Origin: Rudanella paleaurantiibacter
GTDB taxonomy: Bacteria; Bacteroidota; Bacteroidia; Cytophagales; Spirosomataceae
Reading direction: 5' to 3'
Assembly (NCBI RefSeq): GCF_009184635.1
Contig: NZ_WELI01000012.1
Coordinates: forward strand, 1 to 64,000
Length of the DNA stretch: 64,000 nucleotides
Below, piece by piece: positions 41,601-50,104 of the stretch. The notes beneath the pieces are model-generated. The model had not been told where the DNA came from. It was given only the letters and a program-made list of their open reading frames with translations, and searched no databases. Position numbers and translations under genes: made by a program. How positions within the stretch are numbered: the first letter of the stretch is position 1; every line of letters starts with the position of its first letter.

Positions 41601-43997
41601 ATGAAGAATTTATACCTTTTGTTGTTGGTTGGTTGCTTAGGTTCATCCGTTTTTGCCCAAACGCCCGTATCCGTTCGCGGCACCCTCGTCGACGAGCAGA
41701 ATGCCCCCGTGCCCTTTACTACGGTGGCGCTGCACCGGAGCGCCGACTCGACGCTGGTAGCCGGCGCTACCGCCAACGAAGCTGGTACCTTTGCTATTCC
41801 GGCCTCAACCGGGCAGTATTACCTCAAAATATCTTCAGTAGCGTACCTGAGCAAGGTAATATCGCCCGTGCGGGTGACCAATGCCGACGTACAAATAGGT
41901 ACCGTTGTGCTCAAAACGTCGGCGCAGCGGTTGGCCGAGGTGGTGGTGCAGGGCGAAAAGAGCCAAATGGAACTGGCCTTAGACAAAAAGATTTTCAATG
42001 TTGGGAAAGACCTCGCCAATGCGGGCGGTACGGCCATCGACGTGATGCGTAATATCCCATCGGTAGCGGTCGATGTGGAGGGTAATATCAGCCTGCGCGG
42101 CAGTGGTAGCGTCCGAATCCTGATCGACGGAAAGCCGTCGGGATTGGTGAGTTTCAAAGGGGGCGCGGGCCTGCAACAGTTGCAGGGAAGTCAGATTGAG
42201 CGCGTCGAAGTAATTACCAACCCATCGGCCCGGTACGAAGCCGAAGGTATGGGTGGGGTAATCAACATTGTGCTTAAAAAAGAACGGCAGGAGGGTTTCA
42301 ACAGCTCGGTCGACCTGATTACGGGGTATCCGGCCAATTTGGGGGTGGCTACCAACCTCAACTACCGCAAGAAAAACCTCAACTTCTTTGTCAATTATAC
42401 GATAGCGTACCGTCGGCGGCCGGGTCGCAACTCACTGTATCAGGAAGTGTACCGCAACGATTCGACCCTGATTAGCCAGCAAAACGGTGATTTTCGGCAG
42501 CGGGTCATGAACAACAATATTCAGGCCGGTATCGATTACTTTTTCAACGAGCGCAATATCCTGACGGGCTCGTACACGTACCGGGGTAGCAAAGGCAAGC
42601 GTTATGCCGACATTTATTACCGTGATTTCGTGAACTCGACGGCCAACCCCCTCGGTGTGACCTACCGCACACAGGACGAAACCGAAACCGAGCCAAACTC
42701 AGAATACGCCATCACGTACAAACGCTCGTTTCTGCGGAAAGGCCACGAACTGTCGGCCGATATTCGGCTGCTCGACAACTGGGAAAGCTCCGATCAGTTG
42801 TTTACCCAGCAGTTGTTTAAGCCCGACGGCCGTACGCCCGCTATTCCGCTCAACCGTCAACGCTCCGTCAATGATGAAGGCGAAAAGCAGTTGCTGTTGC
42901 AAATTGACTACGTACACCCGTTTGCCAAGCAGGGCAAGTTTGAGGCCGGGGTGCGGAGCAGCGACCGCGACATGACCAATGACTATTCGGTGACGCAACA
43001 GAACAACGCAGGCGTGTACGTGCCGCTGCCGGGTCTGACCAACAACTTTGTGTACGAAGAGAAAATCAACGCGTTGTACGGTATTGTGGGTAATAAAAAC
43101 GGGCGGCTCTCGTATCAGGCCGGTGTGCGTGCTGAATGGACCGACGTGAAAACGACCCTCAAACAAACCAACGAGGTGAACCCGCGGGCGTATGCCAACC
43201 TGTTTCCGAGTGTCCACATGACCTACGATTTACCCCGGCAGCATGCCCTGCAAATCAGCTACAGCCGTCGGGTGCGTCGGCCCACGTACAACGACCTGAG
43301 CCCGTTCATGACCTTCAGCGATGCCCGTAACTTCTTCAGCGGCAACCCCGACCTGAACCCTGAGTTTACGGATGCTTACGAGCTGGGCCATATCAAATAC
43401 TTCGAAAAAGGCTCCATTAGCTCGTCGGCGTACTACCGCTACACAACCGGCAAAATTCTACGGATTCGGCGGGTCGATGCGCAGGGTATGGCAACTACCC
43501 GGCCCGAAAACCTCGCGACCGAAAACGCCTACGGCATTGAGTTTGCCGGGTCGTACGCGTTGGCAAAGTGGTGGAAACTTGATGGTAACTTCAACTTTTT
43601 CCGGGCCATGACCGACGGGGCCAACCTCGATTCCGATTTCCAGAGCGATACCTACGCCTGGTTTACCCGGCTTAGCTCGCGGTTTACGGTGGTGAAAGGT
43701 ACCGACCTGCAACTGCGGGGCAATTACGATGCCCCACAGCAACTACCGCAGGGGCGCCAGAAAGCCTTAGCCGCGCTCGATTTGGCCGTTAGCCGTGAGA
43801 TTTTCAACAAAAACGGCACCATGACACTTAACGTAATCGACGTGTTCAACTCGCGCAAGTACCGGTCAATCACGGAGGGGGCCAACTTTTACACGTCGAG
43901 CATTGGACAGGGGCGGCTCCGGCAAATTAACCTGACAATCAGCTACCGATTCCGGCAGGCCACCAAGAAAAAAGGTGGGTTTGAGTTGGAGCAGTAA
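41601..43997 (+). CDS. TonB-dependent receptor (outer membrane beta-barrel family)
   Basis: 798 residues with a signal peptide (LYLLLLVGCLGSSVFAQ). A CarboxypepD_reg-like domain covers about 23-105. The plug (about 120-225) has AGGTAIDVMRNIPSVAVDVEGNISLRGSGSVRILIDGKPSG and the barrel (OMP_b-brl_3 type) runs to the end. These SusC-unrelated receptors carry siderophore- or peptide-like cargo; the substrate is unknown. The last 16 codons (RFRQATKKKGGFELEQ) are duplicated beyond the toxin-antitoxin genes, with only synonymous differences. Confidence 0.94.
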   Translation: MKNLYLLLLVGCLGSSVFAQTPVSVRGTLVDEQNAPVPFTTVALHRSADSTLVAGATANEAGTFAIPASTGQYYLKISSVAYLSKVISPVRVTNADVQIGTVVLKTSAQRLAEVVVQGEKSQMELALDKKIFNVGKDLANAGGTAIDVMRNIPSVAVDVEGNISLRGSGSVRILIDGKPSGLVSFKGGAGLQQLQGSQIERVEVITNPSARYEAEGMGGVINIVLKKERQEGFNSSVDLITGYPANLGVATNLNYRKKNLNFFVNYTIAYRRRPGRNSLYQEVYRNDSTLISQQNGDFRQRVMNNNIQAGIDYFFNERNILTGSYTYRGSKGKRYADIYYRDFVNSTANPLGVTYRTQDETETEPNSEYAITYKRSFLRKGHELSADIRLLDNWESSDQLFTQQLFKPDGRTPAIPLNRQRSVNDEGEKQLLLQIDYVHPFAKQGKFEAGVRSSDRDMTNDYSVTQQNNAGVYVPLPGLTNNFVYEEKINALYGIVGNKNGRLSYQAGVRAEWTDVKTTLKQTNEVNPRAYANLFPSVHMTYDLPRQHALQISYSRRVRRPTYNDLSPFMTFSDARNFFSGNPDLNPEFTDAYELGHIKYFEKGSISSSAYYRYTTGKILRIRRVDAQGMATTRPENLATENAYGIEFAGSYALAKWWKLDGNFNFFRAMTDGANLDSDFQSDTYAWFTRLSSRFTVVKGTDLQLRGNYDAPQQLPQGRQKALAALDLAVSREIFNKNGTMTLNVIDVFNSRKYRSITEGANFYTSSIGQGRLRQINLTISYRFRQATKKKGGFELEQ
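43946..43997 (+). repeat. Receptor-gene tail, copy 1 (in the gene)
   Basis: 52 bp ending in the TAA stop of the TonB receptor. It pairs with 44684-44735, where 47 of 52 bases match. All five differences are synonymous (GGT/GGC, GAG/GAA, TTG/CTG, GAG/GAA, TAA/TAG). Confidence 0.95.
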
Positions 43998-44016
43998 AGG
44001 CGTTACGACAGGAATG

Positions 44017-44044
44017 TTGTACCCGCCGATTTTGTTTATCTTGC
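44017..44044 (+). promoter_or_regulatory. Candidate promoter of the toxin-antitoxin pair
   Basis: TTG at 44017-44019 and TATCTTGC at 44037-44044 with 17 bp between. The -7 box is one base short of TAnnTTTG. It would give a start near 44051, 22 bases before the antitoxin ATG. Confidence 0.35.
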
Positions 44045-44072
44045 AGTATTAAGCACAAAATGGGGGAAACGT

Positions 44073-44297
44073 ATGCAAGCAATTAGCGAAATCATAGAAT
44101 TAGATGGCCCTACGCTGCATTATACCCTCCCAGATGGTTTTGAAGCGCGTCGAGTTCAGCTTATTATCTTACCAGCCGATGAGCCTGAGCGTCCGGCTGC
44201 AAGGCCCAACCGTATTCGGTCGTTACGGGGCAGCATCAACGGTGTAGCCGCCGATAGTCTGGAAGCGCATCTGAAAGCAATTCGCAACGAATGGTAA
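44073..44297 (+). CDS. Putative antitoxin of a PIN-domain toxin
   Basis: 74 residues (MQAISEIIELDGPTLHYTLP...). The acidic N-terminal beta segment and RRVQLIILPADE resemble DUF2281-type small proteins that precede PIN toxins. The C-terminal helix LRGSINGVAADSLEAHLKAIRNEW would wrap the toxin. It shares its last 7 bases with the toxin start, as is usual for type II pairs. The DNA-binding fold is not recognisable. Confidence 0.75.
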   Translation: MQAISEIIELDGPTLHYTLPDGFEARRVQLIILPADEPERPAARPNRIRSLRGSINGVAADSLEAHLKAIRNEW

Positions 44298-44680
44298 GGC
44301 GCTACCTGATCGATAGTTCGGCGGTTAGTAAATACCTTGAAGGGCGGTTTCCCGAAGATGGGTTAGCTTTCATGGATTCAGTGTTTGAAACGGAAAGTAA
44401 TATCTCGGTTATTACCAAAATTGAGTTGCTAACCTGGAACCCTGCTGACGCTAATCTTGAGGAAAAAGTAGCTGTCTTTGTAGAGGATTCGATAGTTTAT
44501 AACTTGTCTGAACGGATTGTGGTAGAGACGATACGGCTTCGGCGAAAGCATCGACTGAAAACACCGGATGCTATTATTGCTGCTACTGCCCTTGCTTATG
44601 GATTTGTTGTAGTGACTGATAATGAGCGTGATTTCGATAATATCAAATCGCTAAAATGGCTCAACCCCAGTCGGATGTAA
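44291..44680 (+). CDS. vapC: VapC-type PIN-domain ribonuclease toxin
   Basis: 129 residues. The PIN acidic quartet is visible: Asp in YLIDSSAVSKYL, Glu in ITKIELLTW, Asp in KTPDAIIAATALAYG and Asp in VVVTDNERDFD. VapC toxins cleave tRNA or rRNA when freed from antitoxin. The pair occupies the entire 686-bp space between two copies of the preceding receptor gene's 3' end, so it appears to be an inserted cassette. Confidence 0.92.
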   Translation: MVRRYLIDSSAVSKYLEGRFPEDGLAFMDSVFETESNISVITKIELLTWNPADANLEEKVAVFVEDSIVYNLSERIVVETIRLRRKHRLKTPDAIIAATALAYGFVVVTDNERDFDNIKSLKWLNPSRM

Positions 44681-44683
44681 GTG

Positions 44684-44735
44684 CCGATTCCGGCAGGCCA
44701 CCAAGAAAAAAGGCGGGTTTGAACTGGAACAGTAG
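44684..44735 (+). repeat. Receptor-gene tail, copy 2 (detached)
   Basis: It encodes the same RFRQATKKKGGFELEQ plus stop (TAG) as copy 1 but is not attached to a reading frame upstream. Its GGGTTTGAA holds the -33 TTTG of the Uma2 promoter. The copy is therefore likely the original junction between the receptor and the Uma2 gene. Confidence 0.93.
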
Positions 44736-44748
44736 TTTGTTATATTTG
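44718..44748 (+). promoter_or_regulatory. Consensus promoter of the Uma2 nuclease gene
   Basis: TTTG at 44718-44721, exactly 19 bp, then TATATTTG at 44741-44748: a full match to TTTG-N19-TAnnTTTG. Transcription would start near 44755, 11 bases before the ATG. The -33 half lies inside the detached receptor-gene tail. Confidence 0.8.
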
Positions 44749-44765
44749 AGAAAATCTCTGCGCTT

Positions 44766-45248
44766 ATGGAAGCTACACTCGAACAGCTATCGGAATACGA
44801 ACTCGAACGAGGAAAGCCCGTGCCTACACTCAATCATGCTTATGTGCAGAAAAATCTGCTGGTTAGTTTAGATTATCGTTACCGAAAAACGCACACAGTT
44901 TTATCGGAACTTAATCTAACCATGCCCGAGCGCCCGGATACAGTGCCCGATATTGCCATTTATCCGAAGCTACGCATTGATTTTCTGCACGATGTGACGT
45001 CGATGACCGAAATGCCCCTGACGGTTGTTGAGATTGTGTCTCCCTCCCAATCGGACACGGAGATTTTGGCTAAGTTTGAGCGGTACTTCAAGGCAGGCGT
45101 AAAAAGTTGCTGGCTAGTGATGCCCAGCTTCCAGGCGATTTCGGTGTACTCGGAGTTTGGTAAATACCGCTTTTTTTCGGGTAACGACACCGTTATTGAT
45201 GCCACCTCAGGAGTCGAAGTGAAGCTGGAAGAGATTTTTGAGGAGTAG
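44766..45248 (+). CDS. Uma2-family (DUF820) restriction-endonuclease-like protein
   Basis: 160 residues. The PD-(D/E)XK core shows ERPDTVPDIAIYPKL with the catalytic Asp, then MPLTVVEIVSPSQSDTEILAKFERYFKAGVKSCWLVMP with E-x-V and the Lys helix. DUF820 proteins are abundant in cyanobacteria and Bacteroidota, are predicted nucleases, and have no proven role. The consensus promoter implies steady expression. A strong terminator follows. Confidence 0.92.
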   Translation: MEATLEQLSEYELERGKPVPTLNHAYVQKNLLVSLDYRYRKTHTVLSELNLTMPERPDTVPDIAIYPKLRIDFLHDVTSMTEMPLTVVEIVSPSQSDTEILAKFERYFKAGVKSCWLVMPSFQAISVYSEFGKYRFFSGNDTVIDATSGVEVKLEEIFEE

Positions 45249-45277
45249 ACCGTTAAAAGACATATAAACAAGACCTT

Positions 45278-45314
45278 AGCCGCCACCGACGCACCCGTCG
45301 GTGGCGGCTTTTTT
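45278..45314 (+). terminator. Terminator of the Uma2 gene
   Basis: A perfect 14-bp stem (45278-45291 with 45296-45309) with a CACC loop is followed by TTTTTT. It is a textbook intrinsic terminator. Confidence 0.9.
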
Positions 45315-45644
45315 CATAGGGTTTGGGGTCCACACAAACACTTTAATACCCTTTCGATAACATTCATACTTGAAATATTCTTATCCGTAATGACCTTGCC
45401 TTCGAAAAGGCTATTTGATTGCTGGGATAAATAGTAATCTCAAGGGTGCCGCACTTCGGTCACTCCCGGCGAGGGGGTGTATGCTTCATTTACAGCGATT
45501 TGGGTTGGGACCCCGAACGATGCGCTCGTTCACGGGGTCGATCGTCTGTCTCTACGTAACGCAGCTACGGGCTGTGTTCTCGGCTTGCCGATTGGTTTCT
45601 CACTTAATCCACAAACGGTATTCCAACTTTTTTACTCAACTAGT
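45315..45644 (+). other. Long upstream region with several hairpins
   Basis: 330 bp without a convincing gene. It holds three predicted hairpins: GCCTT/AAGGC near 45392-45405, a G-C-rich one near 45449-45466, and GACCCCG/CGGGGTC with an inner AACGA/TCGTT at 45509-45539. An ATG at 45477 is in frame with the next gene, but the 56 codons after it show no protein-like pattern. The true signal peptide begins at 45645. I read this as a structured 5' leader; a TTTG at 45322 might belong to its promoter. Confidence 0.4.
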
Positions 45645-48600
45645 ATGCTCAGGTTATTCCGATTACCAACCGCGCGGCTGTGGCTGTGTGCATGGGCGTT
45701 GTATGTGTTGGCCCAGTTAGGACACACAGTTGCCGCTCAAACGGGGCTTACCCTAACACAACCCACGTACAATTGCGCCACAGGGGCAATTACCTTCAAC
45801 ACAACAGGGGGTAATGGTACACCCATCACGTACTCGGCAGCCGGCATCAGCCGGAGTGACGCAGGCAGCAACAACGGCACCGTAGAAGCAGGGCTCCGGG
45901 CCGACCCTAAACCGATTGTCATCACAGCTACGCAGAGCGGCATGTCGACCAGCTACGCCTTTGATCTGGCGTCGTTCTGCGCTACGCCGTCTAACCGTCC
46001 GCCCGTGTTCAATGGCAGCCTACCCGTAGGCTCGGGTACCGTGGGGCGCACGCTTTACTACTACATCCCGACCGGGGCTTTTGTCGACCCCGAAGGCGAA
46101 ACCCTGACCTACTCGGGGACCGGCATGCCCGAGGGTGTGGTTGTAGAACCGACCACCGGCACGGTTTACGGCACAGCTACGTCGCCCGGTTTCAGCCTTA
46201 TCACCATCATTGCCACCGACCCACGCGGGCAGTCGGCGAGGGCGCAATTTGTGCTGGGCGTTAATCCGGCGGGTAGCACGTTTGCCCTGGCTCAGCCTAC
46301 GTACAATTGTTCTACGGGGGCCATTACGTTTAATACCACGGGAAGCAATGGCGGGCCTATTACCTATACTGCACCGGGTATTACACGCAATGATCCTGGC
46401 TCGGCAACCGGCACGGTAGAACCGGGGCTCCGGGCCGACCCAAAGCCGATTATCATCACGGCTACACAGGGTGGGGCTATTGCTACGTACGTTTTCGATA
46501 TTGCCTCGTTCTGTGCGGGTGGAGGTCCGGTTACGCCCCCTCCGGCCTTTAGTGGTACATTAGGCTCTACTACGGGTACAGTTGGGCAGTCGTTCAGCTA
46601 CACCATTCCGAACGGGTCGTTTTCGGCCACGGCGGGTCAGTCGCTGACGTATGCGGCCAGTGGCTTACCGGGCGGCCTAACCATCAACCGAAATACGGGG
46701 GCTATCACCGGTACGCCCACGACAGCGGGTAGCAATACGGTTGTGATTACGGCTACCAGCTCGGCCACCAGCACCACAGTTAGTTCGGGCACGAGCACGA
46801 CGGGTACCAGTGGCACCGGTACTTCGGGCACGGCTACGGTGGGCCAATCGGCTACGGCGAGCCTGGGAATTGTGATTAGTAGCTCGGTAACAAGTGGCAC
46901 GAGCACAACGGGCACCAGTGGCACTGGTACTTCGGGCGGAACAGCCTTCGCGGGTACGTTAGGCTCGGCAACGGGTACAGTTGGGCAGTCGTTTAGCTAC
47001 ACGATCCCGAATGGGTCGTTCTCGGCTACAGCGGGGCAGTCACTCACGTATGCGGCCAGTGGGCTACCCCCCGGATTGGCCATTAACCGAAACACAGGAG
47101 CCATTACCGGTACACCCACGACAGCGGGTAGCAATACGGTGATTATCACAGCCACCAGTTCGGCCACCAGCACCACAGTCAGTTCGGGGACCAGTACCAC
47201 CGGCACCAGCGGGACGGGTACGAGCGGTACCGCTACGGTAGGCCAATCATTTAGCGGTACGCTGGGGATTCTGATCAATGCATCTGTGACAAGCGGTACG
47301 GGTACAAGCGGCACAGGAACCACGGGTACGGCATTTGTCGGCACGTTGGGTTCGGCAACGGGTACGGTGGGGCAATCCTTTAGTTACACCATCCCGAGCG
47401 GATCATTCTCGGCCACGGCGGGGCAGTCGCTGACGTATTCGGCCAGTGGGCTACCACCCGGACTGACTATCAATACCGGAACAGGGGCCATTACAGGTAC
47501 ACCCACTACGGCGGGTAGTAATACCGTAATCATCACGGCCATTACCTCCGGTACGAGTACCACGGTCAGTTCGGGGACCAGTACCACCGGCACCAGCGGG
47601 ACGGGTACAAGCGGCACGGCTACCACGGGTCAATCGTTTAGCGGTACACTGGGTATTCTGATCAACAGCTCGGTTACGAGCGGTACGGGCACCGCACCGG
47701 TGTTCAGTGGTACGTTGGCCTCGGCTACTGCAACGGTCGGGCAGGCGTTTACCTATACTTTACCTACAGGAGCCTTTACCTCGCCTACGGGTCAATCGCT
47801 GACCTACAACGCATCGGGGGTTCCGTTGGGGTTGAGTGTCAATGCGGCTACCGGAGCCATATCCGGGACGCCAACCCAGGCGGGTAATAGTGCGGTGGTC
47901 ATTTTCGCGACGAACCCGAGTGGGCAATCGGCGAGTGCGCTGCTGGGTATAACCGTGAATCCGGGCACCAGTACCACCGGTACGAGCGGAACCGCTTTTG
48001 TCGGTACGCTGGGTTCAGCCACCGGTACGGTGGGCCAATCGTTCAGCTACACGATCCCGACGGGCTCGTTTACGGCCACCACGGGACAGTCGCTTACCTA
48101 CGCGGCTACAGGTCTGCCTGCGGGCCTGACCATCAGTCCGGGTACCGGGGCCATTACGGGTACGCCCACAACGGCCGGTAGCAATACGGTTGTGATTACG
48201 GCTACCAGCTCGGCCAGCAGTACGAGTGGTACCAGTGGCACCGGCACAAGTGGTACGGCTACCGTGGGTGGGTCGGCAAGTGGTACACTCGGTATTGTGA
48301 TCAACAGTTCAGTCACGAGTGGCACCAGCACCACGGGTACGAGCGGAACCGGTACGAGTGGTACGGGGATTGTCTTCAACGGGCCGCTGACCTCCGTCAC
48401 GGGTACGGTTGGGCAGGCCTTCAGCTACACACTACCCACGGGAACGTTTACGGGTGGTCAGTCGGTGAGTTACGCGGCAACGGGTCTTCCGGCGGGGCTA
48501 ACCATAAACGGGGCCACGGGAGCCATATCCGGTACACCCACAGCGGCTGGTAGTAATACCGTGGTTATCAGGGCGACACCGGGTAGTAGTACAAGTGGTA

Positions 48601-49382
48601 CCAGCGGCACCGGCACGAGTGGCACGGCTACCGTCGGGCAGTCGGCAAGCGGTACGTTGGGTATTACCATCAGTAGTTCGGTAACGAGTGGCACCAGCAC
48701 CACGGGTACCAGCGGGACCGGCACAAGCGGTACAGCTCCTGTATTTAGCGGGTCGTTGGTGTCGGCTACGGGTGTTGTTGGACGTGCGTTCAGCTATACG
48801 TTGCCCACGGGCACGTTCACGGCGGGCGGCAGTCAGACCCTAACATACGCGGCTACCGGACTCCCGGCAGGGCTGAGTATCAATGCCGCTACGGGTACCA
48901 TATCGGGTACACCCACGGCGGCTGGTAGCAACACGGTGGTCATTGTCGCGTCTACCGGTAGTAGTAGCAGTGGTACGAGCGGCACCGGCACGAGTGGTAC
49001 GGCTACGTCGGGTACGGCTACAGGGGGCACAAGTACCGTGGGGCAGTCGGCGAGTGGAACCGTTACCATTACCATCAGTGCTTCGTCGGCCTCGGGTCGT
49101 TTGGCAACGGTCGACCTCAACCCGATTGGTATCACGGCAGTGGGTGGCAACCCTGTCAGCAACGGGATCGTCGAGGTAGCGGTAACGGGCATTGCGGGCG
49201 AACCGGTTCAGGTGCTGCTCACCGACTCGAAAGGCCAGATTATTGGTCAGCAGCGACGCGAACGGGGGCAATCCGAAGAACGATTCCGGTTCGATGTGAG
49301 TCGACAGCCGGGTGGTACGCTCCTCTTGCGGGCCGCTACCGAAACCCGGTCGCATACGATTCGTCTGCTCAAGATTGATTAA
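45645..49382 (+). CDS. Giant secreted Ig-like repeat protein, probable T9SS cargo
   Basis: 1245 residues from the ATG at 45645, giving a signal peptide that ends TVAAQ. Two modules of about 95 residues with paired Cys (PTYNCATGAITFNTTG...LASFCA) come first. Eight Ig-like putative domains (He_PIG/cadherin-like) follow. They share V-F-x-G-x-L...G-x-V-G-Q-x-F-x-Y-x-(I/L)-P and GLPxGLxIN..TGAISGTPTxAGS. Between them lie low-complexity linkers of Ser-Gly-Thr. The last 90 residues (IVEVAVTGIAGEPVQVLLTDSKG...TLLLRAATETRSHTIRLLKI) resemble a type IX secretion sorting domain. It is probably a surface adhesin or matrix protein; no enzyme domain is visible. Confidence 0.88.
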   Translation: MLRLFRLPTARLWLCAWALYVLAQLGHTVAAQTGLTLTQPTYNCATGAITFNTTGGNGTPITYSAAGISRSDAGSNNGTVEAGLRADPKPIVITATQSGMSTSYAFDLASFCATPSNRPPVFNGSLPVGSGTVGRTLYYYIPTGAFVDPEGETLTYSGTGMPEGVVVEPTTGTVYGTATSPGFSLITIIATDPRGQSARAQFVLGVNPAGSTFALAQPTYNCSTGAITFNTTGSNGGPITYTAPGITRNDPGSATGTVEPGLRADPKPIIITATQGGAIATYVFDIASFCAGGGPVTPPPAFSGTLGSTTGTVGQSFSYTIPNGSFSATAGQSLTYAASGLPGGLTINRNTGAITGTPTTAGSNTVVITATSSATSTTVSSGTSTTGTSGTGTSGTATVGQSATASLGIVISSSVTSGTSTTGTSGTGTSGGTAFAGTLGSATGTVGQSFSYTIPNGSFSATAGQSLTYAASGLPPGLAINRNTGAITGTPTTAGSNTVIITATSSATSTTVSSGTSTTGTSGTGTSGTATVGQSFSGTLGILINASVTSGTGTSGTGTTGTAFVGTLGSATGTVGQSFSYTIPSGSFSATAGQSLTYSASGLPPGLTINTGTGAITGTPTTAGSNTVIITAITSGTSTTVSSGTSTTGTSGTGTSGTATTGQSFSGTLGILINSSVTSGTGTAPVFSGTLASATATVGQAFTYTLPTGAFTSPTGQSLTYNASGVPLGLSVNAATGAISGTPTQAGNSAVVIFATNPSGQSASALLGITVNPGTSTTGTSGTAFVGTLGSATGTVGQSFSYTIPTGSFTATTGQSLTYAATGLPAGLTISPGTGAITGTPTTAGSNTVVITATSSASSTSGTSGTGTSGTATVGGSASGTLGIVINSSVTSGTSTTGTSGTGTSGTGIVFNGPLTSVTGTVGQAFSYTLPTGTFTGGQSVSYAATGLPAGLTINGATGAISGTPTAAGSNTVVIRATPGSSTSGTSGTGTSGTATVGQSASGTLGITISSSVTSGTSTTGTSGTGTSGTAPVFSGSLVSATGVVGRAFSYTLPTGTFTAGGSQTLTYAATGLPAGLSINAATGTISGTPTAAGSNTVVIVASTGSSSSGTSGTGTSGTATSGTATGGTSTVGQSASGTVTITISASSASGRLATVDLNPIGITAVGGNPVSNGIVEVAVTGIAGEPVQVLLTDSKGQIIGQQRRERGQSEERFRFDVSRQPGGTLLLRAATETRSHTIRLLKID
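46550..49070 (+). repeat. Tandem Ig-domain and Ser-Gly-Thr linker repeats in coding DNA
   Basis: Seven consecutive domain units of about 300-400 bp, each followed by a linker of GTSTTGTSGTGTSGT-like triplets. At DNA level the linkers are a minisatellite of words such as ACSAGYGG and GGYACS. Near-identical domain copies (units starting near 46545, 46945, 47330 and 47990) suggest recent homogenisation by recombination. Copy number may vary between strains. Confidence 0.85.
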
Positions 49383-49389
49383 CGGAAGC

Positions 49390-49479
49390 TTGTCGGTCGC
49401 ACCCAACGGATGCGGCCGACAACGTTTGCTGCTTACACAGAAAAGCGGCCCATCCTGCGCAGGATGGGCCGCTTTTCTG
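49390..49479. terminator. Double bidirectional terminator
   Basis: The first hairpin is 49390-49401 with 49411-49422 (one mismatch). The second is a perfect 42-bp palindrome, 49438-49479. They lie between the converging Ig-repeat and DoxX genes, and T-rich ends are present on both strands of the second. Confidence 0.85.
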
Positions 49480-49495
49480 TACGGGTCGGGCTACG

Positions 49496-49903
49496 TTAAC
49501 CCAGCACCGGGCTTGCTGCGCGGGTTTGTTTGGTAGCCTGTACGTTGAGCCGTTTGTGATGATACACATACGACAGCATCCCGACGAGCGGCAGCACAAA
49601 CATGGGCAGCCAGAGACTGAGGGGCTTACCCACGGCCGCAATGGAGTAAATCGCGCCCAGAATGTCGAACATAAGCCCGGCGTAAGCCCACTCTTTCAAA
49701 CGCGGGTAGCCCGGAATCAGCAGGGCAATAACCCCGAGTAGCTTGGCCCAGCCCAGAAACGGCACCAGATACGCCGGGTAGCCCAGTTCGGCAAATCCGT
49801 TGAGCGAAACGGTATCGGCCATGATGTTTGGAATGGCTGAGCCTGCCATGACGAAGCAGAAAAGGCCCGTAAATACCCAGTACGCAATGGTTGTCTTTTT
49901 CAT
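49496..49903 (-). CDS. DoxX-like membrane protein
   Basis: 135 residues with four membrane helices. The DoxX-like family pattern includes WVFTGLFCFVMAGSAIPNI, the conserved LGYPAYLVPFLGWAKLLGVIALL and EWAYAGLMFDILGAIYSI. DoxX family members are small quinone- or redox-associated membrane proteins of uncertain function. Monocistronic. Confidence 0.92.
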   Translation of the reverse strand: MKKTTIAYWVFTGLFCFVMAGSAIPNIMADTVSLNGFAELGYPAYLVPFLGWAKLLGVIALLIPGYPRLKEWAYAGLMFDILGAIYSIAAVGKPLSLWLPMFVLPLVGMLSYVYHHKRLNVQATKQTRAASPVLG

Positions 49904-50104
49904 AAGTACGTGTTGTTTGGTCTGTTTTATTGCCTAAAAGTACGGTCTTTGGTCTGCCCGGATGGGGGGTGAACAGGGCATTATGGCGGGGCAATTGTGC
50001 CATTTTGAAGCCCCCTGACCGATACCGAAAAAAGAATAAGCCGAGCGTGTAGTTTTCTCGCTTCGCGGGCGACTAATGAAGTAAACCGAACCAAGCCAGA
50101 ACCC

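Noticed and set aside
45477-45644. An N-terminal extension of the Ig-repeat protein from the ATG at 45477
   Set aside because: The 56 codons are not protein-like, and a complete signal peptide starts at 45645.
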